DNA of 64,000 nt, taken from the NCBI GenBank assembly GCA_030867875.1, contig JAOWCC010001634.1:11364778-11428777 (forward strand), read 5' to 3'. Positions 44,213 through 52,389 of this stretch are shown piece by piece; within the stretch, counting starts at the first letter, position 1, and each line of letters starts with the position of its first letter. The notes beneath the pieces are model-generated. The model worked only from the letters and a program-made list of their open reading frames with translations. It did no database searches and was not told where the DNA came from. This DNA is from Actinernus sp. WN-2022. Taxonomy: Eukaryota > Cnidaria > Anthozoa > Actiniaria > Actinernidae. Position numbers and translations under genes: made by a program.

Positions 44213-44938
44213 TTAGAGGATATCTCCCAAGATCGGAATGCTGTTGAACGGACTGTTTTTGCCTAGGATCAATCCACGCCCACTTTTTTTACCGCCCTTC
44301 TGCGGTGGAGATAAGTAAGTAGGTCGAGCGCTAGCCAGAGATGCGGGATCCACCTGAAGACCTCGCCCCGTTAGCGCTTTGAGGACCAAGGGGATGCCGA
44401 TACTTGCCAGCAATGTGCCTAGGAACCCACCCTGTTGTTTATTGGTGAGCTGAACCTGTACTCCAGAACCGGCCTGCAGCGCTTGGAGGATTTTTTCCTT
44501 CTGCTTCGTGGTGAGGTAATGTTGGTACTCGATGAGTTTGTCCACCTTTGCGTTGGGGACCGAGAATAGCCCACCCCCCTTTGGAAGTGCTTTATTGACT
44601 CCCCAACTAGCCAATCCAGAAAGAGCGCCGGTAGCTAGTGGGACAGCCGCTTTGGTGAGCCACGGAAGAGCACGAGCCAAGATTGGGAGTAGGGCTCCCA
44701 GGAAACCTCCCGTCTGTTGGCGGATCTGAGTCGTGCTAATATCGATCTGAGCCCCCTTGCCCAATCGCTTGGCTTTCTCAAGCCGAGTCACTTGTCGTTG
44801 CGTCAACAGGACCGTATCAGAACCCGAGAGCTGCTCGTGTGCCAAACGAATCGTGACCGGGGCTCGGTTCTGATAGGCCTTAGCAATTCTTTCCTTCTGG
44901 CCAGGAGATAAACTGATGTTGTACCCAATGTATGCCAT
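44213..44938 (-). CDS. Putative minor virion protein (internal repeats, hydrophobic Gly-rich segments)
   Basis: 241 residues. Two kinds of repeat are visible: SPGQKERIAKAYQNRAPVTI / TTKQKEKILQALQAGSGVQV, and the amphipathic QTGGFLGALLPIL / QQGGFLGTLLASI. The last part is Lys/Gly-rich. GGFLG segments resemble adenain cleavage contexts and amphipathic helices of adenoviral protein VI, so a pVI-like membrane-active capsid role is possible. No sequence identity to pVI is claimed. Gene order (between protease and major capsid) supports a virion protein. Promoter-like CTATAC is 3 bp before the ATG. Confidence 0.6.
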   Translation of the reverse strand: MAYIGYNISLSPGQKERIAKAYQNRAPVTIRLAHEQLSGSDTVLLTQRQVTRLEKAKRLGKGAQIDISTTQIRQQTGGFLGALLPILARALPWLTKAAVPLATGALSGLASWGVNKALPKGGGLFSVPNAKVDKLIEYQHYLTTKQKEKILQALQAGSGVQVQLTNKQQGGFLGTLLASIGIPLVLKALTGRGLQVDPASLASARPTYLSPPQKGGKKSGRGLILGKNSPFNSIPILGDIL

Positions 44939-44961
44939 GACTATACTTATAGAAAAACAAT

Positions 44962-46242
44962 TTATGTCCGAACTAGCAACTTGCCACTAGATTGCAGGAG
45001 TTCGACGTCCCGACTATAAAGGACGAGGGCGTATACGCTGTAGTCTGCGTTGGTTCCCGTTGAAAGCTTGTACTTGAACGTCAACTTGGTTGTGCCGTCT
45101 TTCAGATCTGGCTTCTGGTGGCGGAGGTCGAAATATAATACGGGAAAGATGGTCCCGAAATTTGTCCGCGTCAGTAGCGTTCCACCAGCGTAATTGTTTA
45201 TGTCGTAACTGTACTTCAGGACGTCGCGGAACACTCTCGACATATCGGTTGATGGGGTGTACTCGTATTCGGGGTACTGATTTCCATTTCCAACCTCGAG
45301 GTGACAACTAGAGAGAGTCTTGGCATCCGCCACGGAAAATGTGTTGTACAAGAAGGGGTTAGCTGTTTGACTGTCCTGAGTGGCATCGTTAGCAATCCAT
45401 ACGAACACGTGTCGCGGGCGACTAATACCAGACGTGATCTTGAACGCTCCAGTTTGTTGACGAGAAGAGTTCGAGCGCTCAATCATTTCCCGAAGGTAGG
45501 ACCACTTATGCGGTTTCAGAAACTGACTCGTGTAAATGCTGATGCCAGCCGCGTTGAAGACTAGTCGTGGGACCCACAGTTGGAACTTCGTGACGACTAC
45601 GCGGCAGTTGTCCGCAGCCTTCCATATCAAGTTGGCATCGCTCTCAAGCACCACACCAAGCTCCATCTTCATGTTGGGGAGCAGCTGATCCTCGAGCGCA
45701 TCAAAGAAGGCATAACGGTTGAGTGGGATTTCAGTGTTCACTGTGGCTGATACGCCCAACACACCCTTCCGCATGGCAAACCCTTTATTATAGTTAGCTT
45801 GTGCCCCTCGTTCTTCGGCGTGGCGACTGGTATCCAAGTAAAAGAATGCGTTTGTGCCAGTTGTCTCTACGTACTCCCGACTATACTCGAGAAGGTTCTT
45901 CACGTTCACGGCGTGGTTGGCCGATTGACAGTCGTACAGCTGCATTCCGTTTCCTTTGACAGATAACTCGTTGACAAAACTGTGTGAGCCGTTTACTATC
46001 CCGTTATGGTCATCGACGGCTATGTCGCTACCATCAGCCAGCTTCACCACTTTGAAATCAATTGCGAAGCGGGCATTGTACCAATCGAAAGGGCTTATCT
46101 CTCCGCTATTATCGGCAACGAACCGATAGCCCTCTTTTTTCTGATGCGCGTTGTTAGCGACGACTGAAACGAGTGGGGTTTCCAAATCGAAGACCACATC
46201 CTCATATCTCTCAACGTACTTTGGATTTCTATACGATTCCAT
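44962..46242 (-). CDS. mcp: Major capsid protein (double jelly-roll, hexon-like)
   Basis: 426 residues from ATG. The only large, aromatic-rich, beta-strand-type protein in the cluster, placed as Polinton MCPs are, next to the penton and protease genes. Typical blocks: SPFDWYNARFAIDFKVVKLA, NRYAFFDALEDQLLPNMKME, VVVTKFQLWVPRLVF, SGISRPRHVFVWIANDATQD and TIFPVLYFDLRHQKPDL. The fold is inferred from the family. By established knowledge, Polinton MCPs build icosahedral shells like adenovirus hexon. Open, no damage. The promoter-like run CTATATATATAT at about 46,256 is 13 bp before the start. Confidence 0.85.
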   Translation of the reverse strand: MESYRNPKYVERYEDVVFDLETPLVSVVANNAHQKKEGYRFVADNSGEISPFDWYNARFAIDFKVVKLADGSDIAVDDHNGIVNGSHSFVNELSVKGNGMQLYDCQSANHAVNVKNLLEYSREYVETTGTNAFFYLDTSRHAEERGAQANYNKGFAMRKGVLGVSATVNTEIPLNRYAFFDALEDQLLPNMKMELGVVLESDANLIWKAADNCRVVVTKFQLWVPRLVFNAAGISIYTSQFLKPHKWSYLREMIERSNSSRQQTGAFKITSGISRPRHVFVWIANDATQDSQTANPFLYNTFSVADAKTLSSCHLEVGNGNQYPEYEYTPSTDMSRVFRDVLKYSYDINNYAGGTLLTRTNFGTIFPVLYFDLRHQKPDLKDGTTKLTFKYKLSTGTNADYSVYALVLYSRDVELLQSSGKLLVRT

Positions 46243-46274
46243 GCTTATGCTATCGCTATATATATATGTACGAA

Positions 46275-46586
46275 CTAAAAAACTCTTCCACCCTCCAGCA
46301 AGCGATTGATCCGATCCGCCGTAGTCAACTGTGATGTTGCAGGGCCTCGTAGAAGCTCAACGATCTTAGCTCCACCATCGGGTGTCTGCGAAGGCGCTTG
46401 GGTCACGGGTGTTCGGGTTATAAGCGCTTGGGTTGCGGACTTGACTGTGGACTTAGCTGCTTTACCCAAAGCGCGCCGACCAAAACTTTTCAGTGAATCA
46501 AACAGACCTTCGCCGTGAACGTGTCTATAGATGAACTTTCCCGCTTCAGGGTCGTAGCGCCTCTTGTATTCGTTATAGTAAGGCAT
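46275..46586 (-). CDS. Small basic virion-type protein with amphipathic helix
   Basis: 103 residues: MPYYNEYKRRYDPEAGKF, then GEGLFDSLKSFGRRALGKAA (amphipathic, Gly-rich, basic), and a C-terminus DRINRLLEGGRVF. I recall similar small proteins beside capsid genes in cnidarian Polintons, but give no family name. A pVI/pX-like core or membrane role is possible. It is tightly packed: 32 bp from the MCP start, 7 bp after the penton gene. CTATAT (46,589-46,594) lies 2 bp before the ATG. Confidence 0.6.
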   Translation of the reverse strand: MPYYNEYKRRYDPEAGKFIYRHVHGEGLFDSLKSFGRRALGKAAKSTVKSATQALITRTPVTQAPSQTPDGGAKIVELLRGPATSQLTTADRINRLLEGGRVF

Positions 46587-46593
46587 CTCTATA

Positions 46594-47349
46594 TTAAGGC
46601 TGAGATAATTTTTCGCTTCGTAAGATTAGCGTCATATGCCAGTCAATGTCGTTGAGGTCTACGGGTCTATTAAGGGCGTCGGTTACGAAAAAGCTCATGT
46701 GACTGATGCTATTCGACGTCAGAGGTGTAAAGAGTGCCCGCTTAGGCTCGACCGAGAATGGGTAAGAGCGTTGAAGATTGTCCGTTGGGATGACGGCGAT
46801 CGTATTGCCGGACACACCGCTCACCAGAGAATCTGAAATGGCAGTGGTTCTTATGTGGAGAGAATCGATTGAGTTGGTGATGTTGGGTAGTTTCGTTCCG
46901 TACTTGGTTTTGGTTATGATCTTTGGCTCGAATCCTAGGAGTTCGCAGAATTTCGTTCCTCGAAGATCTATTTGATAACTACCAACGAGCTCGATCACCA
47001 CTTTGTAACTCGTTAGGACAAAGATAATGGAAATTTTCTTCGGATCGTGGCTATTGCGCTTCATAGTCTGATGTAGGTAGTCGTTCAAGTCATCGTATGA
47101 ATACATACCATTCGGAAAGTTCACCGTCGTCCAGTTATTGCCATCGGAGCTGTATTTCACATTGTTGTTTTGATACGCAGGGGTGATGTTGTGCCAGGAG
47201 TATGTCATAGAAAGTTTATCGAGTGCTAACGAGTGCCTCATGTTAGGTGAAAGTTGTAAGGTAGGAACGTACTTGATTGTAAAGCTATTAGGACGAGAGA
47301 CCCCGACTTTCACTCGATCCACAGATGAGATGTAGAGTGCTCGATCCAT
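46594..47349 (-). CDS. Minor capsid (penton-like, single jelly-roll) protein
   Basis: 251 residues, start MDRALYISSVDRVKVGVSRP. N-terminal YISSxDR plus NSFTIKYVPTLQLSPNMRHS, NFPNGMYSYDDLNDYLHQTM and LLGFEP are the conserved blocks of Polinton minor capsid proteins. They fill fivefold vertices of the capsid (family knowledge). Predicted all-beta. Intact. CTATAT at 47,354-47,359 is 4 bp before the ATG. Confidence 0.85.
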   Translation of the reverse strand: MDRALYISSVDRVKVGVSRPNSFTIKYVPTLQLSPNMRHSLALDKLSMTYSWHNITPAYQNNNVKYSSDGNNWTTVNFPNGMYSYDDLNDYLHQTMKRNSHDPKKISIIFVLTSYKVVIELVGSYQIDLRGTKFCELLGFEPKIITKTKYGTKLPNITNSIDSLHIRTTAISDSLVSGVSGNTIAVIPTDNLQRSYPFSVEPKRALFTPLTSNSISHMSFFVTDALNRPVDLNDIDWHMTLILRSEKLSQP

Positions 47350-47361
47350 AGTGCCTATATT

Positions 47362-48126
47362 CTAGGTCACATAATCGTGCAAGAGGGCTATGAGTTGGTC
47401 GTTGGTAACCTCCCCGAGGTCGCGCAGCTTGTGTGCTATGTCAGAAACCTCTTGCTTCACTTGCCGACTCGTATTTCCACCCTTTATGGAACCTCCGAGG
47501 ATCTCCAACCGATCAAGCAGGTCGCCCGGACCGGTATAGTATATGGTTCCGCCTCGCTTACGTCGTACGCCTTGACCTTGCTGCGGATGTATGGTCGCTC
47601 GACCATCAAAAATAGTTTCCGCCCTCTTCACAAACTTCTTATTAAGTGCGATTTTTTTATCAATTTCCGCTCTTTGCGGCGACCCGACCTTTGTCTTGCT
47701 CTTCTTCCCACCGAGTTTTTTATTCAGGTTTGCCGCAGCGATTCGAGCTTCCTTCTCAGTACCTCGTTGAAAGGCTTCGTTTGGTGTTGGTAGCCCTGAC
47801 TCGGTTAGCATCTGCAGCTCTTCGGGGGTGAAGCCTTGGTTGGGTTCCACAACGAGTTCTACAGGTGCTGGTGCCGCAGGGGCAGGCAAGGCTTGTTGTT
47901 CTGGAGGCGCGGGAAGTGCCGGCACGACCGGTGGCGCAGCGGCTTCGATGACCTCTTCCCGTAGCTCTTCAAGTTCCTCGATGAGGGGCTCAAAGGCTTT
48001 CTTCTGTTTTTCATAAGTATCTTGCCTGGCGTGTTCCTCCTTCTTTAAGGTGCTATGAACGAGATTGACCATCCATCCCGCCTCTATCTGAGGAAGAGCA
48101 TGTAGCTGAAAAGCTTCGAGGTCCAT
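47362..48126 (-). CDS. Polinton protein of unknown function, coiled coil plus Pro/Ala hinge
   Basis: 254 residues. A charged helical region (EEHARQDTYEKQKKAFEPLI to about residue 60), then a Pro/Ala hinge (APPVVPALPAPPEQQALPAP, about 65-92), a Lys-rich middle with a GKKSKTKVGS stretch, and a C-terminal helical block starting GPGDLLDRLEILGGSIKGGN. The C-terminal pattern GDLLDRLEILxGSI...AHKLRDLG is familiar to me from cnidarian Polintons, without a known role. Its place upstream of the penton gene suggests a structural or scaffold protein. CTATAA is 2 bp before the start. Confidence 0.6.
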   Translation of the reverse strand: MDLEAFQLHALPQIEAGWMVNLVHSTLKKEEHARQDTYEKQKKAFEPLIEELEELREEVIEAAAPPVVPALPAPPEQQALPAPAAPAPVELVVEPNQGFTPEELQMLTESGLPTPNEAFQRGTEKEARIAAANLNKKLGGKKSKTKVGSPQRAEIDKKIALNKKFVKRAETIFDGRATIHPQQGQGVRRKRGGTIYYTGPGDLLDRLEILGGSIKGGNTSRQVKQEVSDIAHKLRDLGEVTNDQLIALLHDYVT

Positions 48127-48200
48127 ATCTATAACTTAGTTGAAATAAGAATCAACTTAGTTGAAATAAAAATCAACTTAGTTGGAATAAATATATAGCT

Positions 48201-48845
48201 ATGGAGATTCCGAACTATGATGGTGGGAAGGACGCAATCACAAAGTTTAAGCAGCTCTACCCTTTCATGCCTAGCGAGCCTTTCCGAATGCTTATCACTG
48301 CCCCCTCGGGGGGTGGGAAGACAAACTTGCTCATTCACATGCTCCGCGCCCCGCTTTTGTACTACGATAAGATATATCTATATGCCCGCAATCTCGATCA
48401 AGAGAAGTATCGCGATCTTTATGCCCTTTTCGGTGAGTTAAGTGAGAAGGTTGGGTACCCCATTCTGGAGGGTAGCAGCGACATCGACGATATCAAACCT
48501 CTGCAGACCCTCGATCAAGAATCCCAGAAGGTTGTTATCTTCGACGACTTCATCACGGAAAAGAACCAGAAGCCTATTGTGGAATACTTCACAGGTGGTC
48601 GCCATAAGAACTGTAGCCCGATATACTTATCACAGACCTTCTTTGCCACCCCAAAGACGATTCGGTTAAATTGTTCACATTACTATATAGCAGACTTCCC
48701 AACCAAACGTGAGAAGAACTGTATTGGAAGCGAGCTTGGAGTAACACCTGAACAATACGAGAAAGCGACCTGCCAACCATTCTCCTTCCTTTGCGTTGAT
48801 AAGCCCAAGAAACGGGTGACGCGAAACTTTCATGGGCCTCTTTAA
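48201..48845 (+). CDS. Genome-packaging ATPase (FtsK/HerA, A32-like)
   Basis: Drives DNA into the capsid. 214 residues. Walker A APSGGGKT (34-41), Walker B VVIFDDF with D115-D116, a sensor-like SQTFF (144-148) and an arginine-rich tail. Size and motifs match Polinton/adenovirus IVa2-A32-type ATPases. Starts at ATG 48,201, two bases after TATATAG (48,192-48,198). Divergent from the 254-residue gene; both promoters lie in the 74 bp gap, which also has three tandem AACTTAGTTGAAATAA-like repeats. Confidence 0.92.
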   Translation: MEIPNYDGGKDAITKFKQLYPFMPSEPFRMLITAPSGGGKTNLLIHMLRAPLLYYDKIYLYARNLDQEKYRDLYALFGELSEKVGYPILEGSSDIDDIKPLQTLDQESQKVVIFDDFITEKNQKPIVEYFTGGRHKNCSPIYLSQTFFATPKTIRLNCSHYYIADFPTKREKNCIGSELGVTPEQYEKATCQPFSFLCVDKPKKRVTRNFHGPL

Positions 48846-48897
48846 CGCTGAAGACCCACAAAGACATCAAAATTATTCTAACATATTATATAGCGCT

Positions 48898-49479
48898 ATG
48901 GAATCTAGTATTTACCCCACACTCACCTCTAATGATGAGGGGCAAACATTTCGCCTTCGAAAAATCTGTGACGTACAGACCTCCCTCGAGAACGCCATGA
49001 AGACGTCCGCAGGTATTCGTAAGAAATACTCACGCGCCTGTGCTCTCGTTCGAGGGCTTGCTGTGATCACTGGGAGTCTGAGCGTTGTGCTCGGTGTTTC
49101 CGGTCTAGCCACCAGCCTTTCTGGTCTCGGGATCCTGGTTGGAGTTCCTTTGGGGGGTGGTGGTGGACTCTTTGGGCTCATATCGGTCTCTTCGACTGCT
49201 GCTTCCAAACGACTTGCTCAGAAATTGATCAAGCACGAGCAGACGCTGGCTTGTGGTAAGGCTACGTTAAACACGGTGCGTGGTTTGGTCTCTAAGGCCC
49301 TCCAGGACAATAAGATTGATGATAAAGAGTTCACACTCATCCTCTCAGAGTACGAGAAATACGAGGCGATGAGGCAGGAGATTCGTCAAAAAACGCGTGG
49401 TACAAAATCGACCCTGACCGACTTGGAAGCCCGCATTCGCAAGGAAGTAACGGAAGAAATGCGAAACAAACTCGCTTAA
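48898..49479 (+). CDS. Polinton membrane-type protein with Gly-rich hydrophobic hairpin
   Basis: 193 residues from the ATG at 48,898, chosen because TATATAG (48,887-48,893) lies 4 bp before it; an upstream in-frame ATG at 48,832 overlaps the ATPase gene. It contains one long hydrophobic Gly/Ser-rich stretch (about residues 50-98; GLAVITGSLSVVLGVSGLAT, then GILVGVPLGGGGGLFGLISV), enough for two membrane passes, then a helical Lys/Glu-rich tail (EFTLILSEYEKYEAMRQEI). I recall homologues next to the ATPase in many anthozoan Polintons. Function unknown; membrane association is inferred. Confidence 0.65.
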   Translation: MESSIYPTLTSNDEGQTFRLRKICDVQTSLENAMKTSAGIRKKYSRACALVRGLAVITGSLSVVLGVSGLATSLSGLGILVGVPLGGGGGLFGLISVSSTAASKRLAQKLIKHEQTLACGKATLNTVRGLVSKALQDNKIDDKEFTLILSEYEKYEAMRQEIRQKTRGTKSTLTDLEARIRKEVTEEMRNKLA

Positions 49480-50073
49480 TTATTGAGCGGGGAGGAGGTC
49501 GGTTTCGTTTACATTATGAAACCTATCCTGTTCTATCCAATTGCTAATGCGGTGCCAGATCTTATCGTATTTCTTTTGTGTCTTAACGCCGAGTTCTATT
49601 CCACCACATAGGGCCGCCCGCTCACGATCTCCGCGGAGCTCAAACATTTTTCTGAATATGAACGAAAGCTTTGGGAGTCGCTGTTCTTCGTCATGAGATA
49701 AAGTAAAGGCGCGTACGACCTGACTAAATAGGTTAAGAATCGACTCCCGCTCGAGTTGGTCAATCCATCCGAATCGGCTATGACTCAAGAATTTTGTGGG
49801 GTGGCTCCTATCCTCACAACGATGGTATGTGGGAGGTGGTTCGTCTATCGTGTCCGCCACGTCGTGCTCCTCTGACTCGTCTATCGTGTCCGCCGTGTTG
49901 GGTGCCCTTGACTCGTTTAGCGCCTTAATGTGATCGTACGCAGTCGGCCCATTGACAATCCTGTAGATGTCATCCAATAATTTTCGATCTATGGGAGGCA
50001 TGGGCTGCTCTGGATCTGGCTCTGGCTCTGGCTCCGGCTCTGGCTCTGACTTAAGAAGATCGCACTCAGTCAC
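49480..50073 (-). CDS. Unrecognised Polinton protein with acidic Glu-Pro repeat and internal duplication
   Basis: 197 codons from a GTG, or about 173 from the first ATG at codon 25. N-terminus has an (EP)n stretch. A block DRKLLDDIYRIVNG is repeated upstream of the GTG in frame as DQKSFEDLYRIV, showing a local duplication of about 100 bp. A second local repeat is ADTIDESEEHDV / ADTIDEP. The C-terminal half is helical (ILNLFSQVVRAFTLSHDEEQ, WHRISNWIEQD). No family recognised. Its stop abuts the convergent 193-residue gene. CTATAC (50,109-50,114) is the nearest promoter-like word. The true start is uncertain. Confidence 0.5.
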   Translation of the reverse strand: MTECDLLKSEPEPEPEPEPDPEQPMPPIDRKLLDDIYRIVNGPTAYDHIKALNESRAPNTADTIDESEEHDVADTIDEPPPTYHRCEDRSHPTKFLSHSRFGWIDQLERESILNLFSQVVRAFTLSHDEEQRLPKLSFIFRKMFELRGDRERAALCGGIELGVKTQKKYDKIWHRISNWIEQDRFHNVNETDLLPAQ

Positions 50074-50185
50074 GACAATCCTGTAGAGGTCCTCGAATGA
50101 TTTTTGATCTATACCGTCAGACCCTTCACATATACTTGTATTAGCACTCCTCTAATAGGAATTTTTGTGGGGATATTAATATAAG

Positions 50186-50862
50186 ATGGGCATTTTCAAT
50201 GATTTGGATGACAAAGAACAAGATCCGAAGGATGGGTTAAAAGGTGTTAGAGGTGATCCAGGTCTCCAAGGTCCAAAAGGAGATAGAGGCATCCAAGGGC
50301 TAAAAGGAGATGGAGGTCCGAAAGGAGATGTTGGCATTTAAGGGGTAAGAGGAGATACAGGTCCAAAAGGAGATGCTGGTATCCAAGGGGGCAAAGGCGA
50401 CACAGGTCCGAAAGGAGATAGAGGCATCCACGGGTCTGGTGTTATGTATAGTAATCTGACCTTCAATTGTGGTAAATTCCTTATGGATTCTAATAATTGG
50501 GCGTCATCAAGCAGCGTAACCACATTCCTAATCATTAAGGATACGGCCTCAGTAGTGGGTATAGTTCCTTCGGAGCACCAGGGTTTTAAGATCCTTGAAA
50601 CCTTCTCACCTAAATCGGTAGAAAAGTTAACCATGACTCTACCAATCCACGACGACTCAAACCACGGATTAAAAAGCAATAGCACATACACGATTAGGCT
50701 TGAAATTTATGCAAATCTTGGAATCCTAACATTGGGTCTTTTATCAATTGAGCAAAACTTGGGGTTCGTATCGAACACAGAAAAAAGTGGTAGAATAGGA
50801 GGATCCTCATATGCGGCTTTTAAAGAGCTTAGCATAACCATGCACGAGTACCCATACAGGTA
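50186..50862 (+). pseudogene. Collagen-like fibre gene with internal stop
   Basis: From ATG 50,186: a short head, then Gly-X-Y triplets (GVRGDPGLQGPKGDRG and so on). An in-frame TAA at 50,339-50,341 ends the frame after 51 codons. Past it the same frame continues with more triplets (GPKGDAGIQGGKGDTGPKGD) and a globular C-terminal domain (MYSNLTFNCGKFLMDSNNW ... YAAFKELSITMHEYPYR). This is the layout of trimeric collagen-stalk fibres in viruses and Polintons, where the tip probably binds the host cell; that role is inferred. The frame is otherwise clean, so the damage is recent or the stop is read through. Confidence 0.7.
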
Positions 50863-50873
50863 GACTATCCTTC

Positions 50874-51560
50874 ACAGTCGCACATGATCAATCATCTAAT
50901 CAAATAGTGTCTATGTACATTGCCATTATTGCTGGAGCATTAAACGTAAACACTTTCGTGAATCCTACTGTCTTTGATGATAACGAGTACATTATTAAGT
51001 AAAGAGTGCGTAACTTGGTTCCTATCAAGACAGTCACTTATATAGCAAAGGAAATTTCAAACGTATGGCGCCACAACGATATGGAGTGGGGAGACCTACC
51101 ACACTTCTTCATCGTAATATATCCCAAGAGCACAACGAATTTAATTCGGTTGTCATGTACGCTTTACCTTGGATGCGACACGGGAGGAGCTAACGTCTGG
51201 TTTCGATGGGTCGTAACCACAGGTCAGGGATTAATATCTTACATCAGCGTGAATTCGTTACCAAATAATGTCGTTCAAACCCGTAACAAAGCTAGCTTCG
51301 GCGCACAATTAGCAATCAATCCAGAAACTCTTGCCTGTGTGTCCCATAAAGGTTTCCATGTTCCATTCAATAAGACACCACATACATATAAATTACAGAT
51401 AAAAGTGAAAGACACAGGAACCGTTACGCTCAATAAGATATTCAATAATCAAAATGCTCCGTGGAATAGTTACGTTACCTCGAGTATGATCGTAGAGGAA
51501 GTCACCGGACTAACGCAGAACCATGATAGCATTGGGGTCGTAAGATATTCGTCAGAATAG
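50874..51560 (+). pseudogene. Second fibre-tip-like domain, with in-frame stop
   Basis: A frame from about 50,874 (FTVAHDQSSNQIVSMYIAII) is stopped by TAA at 51,000-51,002. The same frame then stays open to 51,560 (MEWGDLPHFFIVIYPKSTTN, SCTLYLGCDTGGANVWFRWV, TINPET-type repeats, NAPWNSYVTSSMIVEEVTG). It has no ATG of its own near the start and lies 11 bp after the fibre gene in another frame. It may be the rest of a longer fibre protein cut off by a frameshift, or a second fibre gene that lost its stalk. Beta-rich; no enzyme motif. Confidence 0.5.
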
Positions 51561-51648
51561 AATCACCCAACAAAAAAAACAAAACAAAAATGAAGAGAGG
51601 TCGCATAACAATTTCTCTTCATTCTTTTTTTTTTTCGTGTTGTGATTT

Positions 51649-52041
51649 CTACTTATCCTCCGATTCTACCGCATTTAGATCTTTCTCGCCGATGGAGAGG
51701 TCATCCAATGCATTATCGAGATCGTTAATGTCCACTACATTTAGATCTTTCTCCGATTCTACTACATTCGAACACGTGATATTCGCCGACTCGTTAGCTC
51801 GTTTCTTATCAAGGTTCTTCTTATTGCGAATGGTACGGCGTTGAGGTGCACCACATTTTGCACAAAGTTCGTGAATAGTACGACAGCCTCGACCACACGT
51901 CAAACATGGAACGAATATGGCACATCCTTTTCCTATCTGGAAGTTATGTTGAGAGCAATACTCTGACGTCTTTGAACACTTACTTATACATTTCGTGGTC
52001 TTTCCTCGCATCAACCAATCGCAAGTTCTTGTATCAATCAT
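51649..52041 (-). CDS. Small Cys-rich zinc-finger-like protein
   Basis: 130 residues from ATG. Cys/His pattern: CDWL, CISKC, YCSQH, CLTCGRGC and CAKCG, about ten Cys in the first 65 residues, fitting two or three zinc sites. The C-terminal half is basic (RRTIRNKKNLDKKR) then acidic, with a doubled EKDLN(V/A)V word. DNA/RNA binding or regulation is a guess. TATATA-rich DNA (52,054-52,070) lies just upstream. Not assigned to a named family. Confidence 0.55.
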   Translation of the reverse strand: MIDTRTCDWLMRGKTTKCISKCSKTSEYCSQHNFQIGKGCAIFVPCLTCGRGCRTIHELCAKCGAPQRRTIRNKKNLDKKRANESANITCSNVVESEKDLNVVDINDLDNALDDLSIGEKDLNAVESEDK

Positions 52042-52230
52042 CGTGTTATATACCTATATATACTATATGTCTAATTGGTATCTTAGTTGTGACGTCTACG
52101 TTTAGGTTCTTCAATCACGCGCGGTTGTCTAATCTGTATGGCATTAATACGTACTAAGATAACAGCATACGTTAATATCGTGAAGTATAGAATGTATGTT
52201 AGTACCATGGATGGATATACTGTAAACTAA

Positions 52231-52322
52231 TCATTCCTTTAATAGGTGTTAAAATGTAAAATACGATGAAAAAAATAGTACGACAAAACTGCGCCAATCT
52301 GGAAAAAGCAGTAGAAACCGGA
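52231..52322. repeat. Internal partial copy of the Polinton terminal repeat
   Basis: From AATAGGTGTTAAAATGTAAA to AGCAGTAGAAACCGG it matches the inner part of the right terminal repeat (53,113-53,199) in the same orientation, with about ten changes. Together with that repeat it brackets the F-box/ankyrin gene. The next 60 bp (GGAGCTGTGCTCAAGTTTGG on) may be an ORF remnant. Confidence 0.75.
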
Positions 52323-52389
52323 GCTGTGCTCAAGTTTGGATCTTTAGGTGTAAGAATGCCTAGGGACAATTTGAACGTTGCGAGAGATC

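Noticed and set aside
43812..46242. Integrated adenovirus
   Set aside because: Hexon-like capsid and adenain occur with integrase, Polinton-type polymerase and long terminal repeats; gene order and termini are those of a Polinton.
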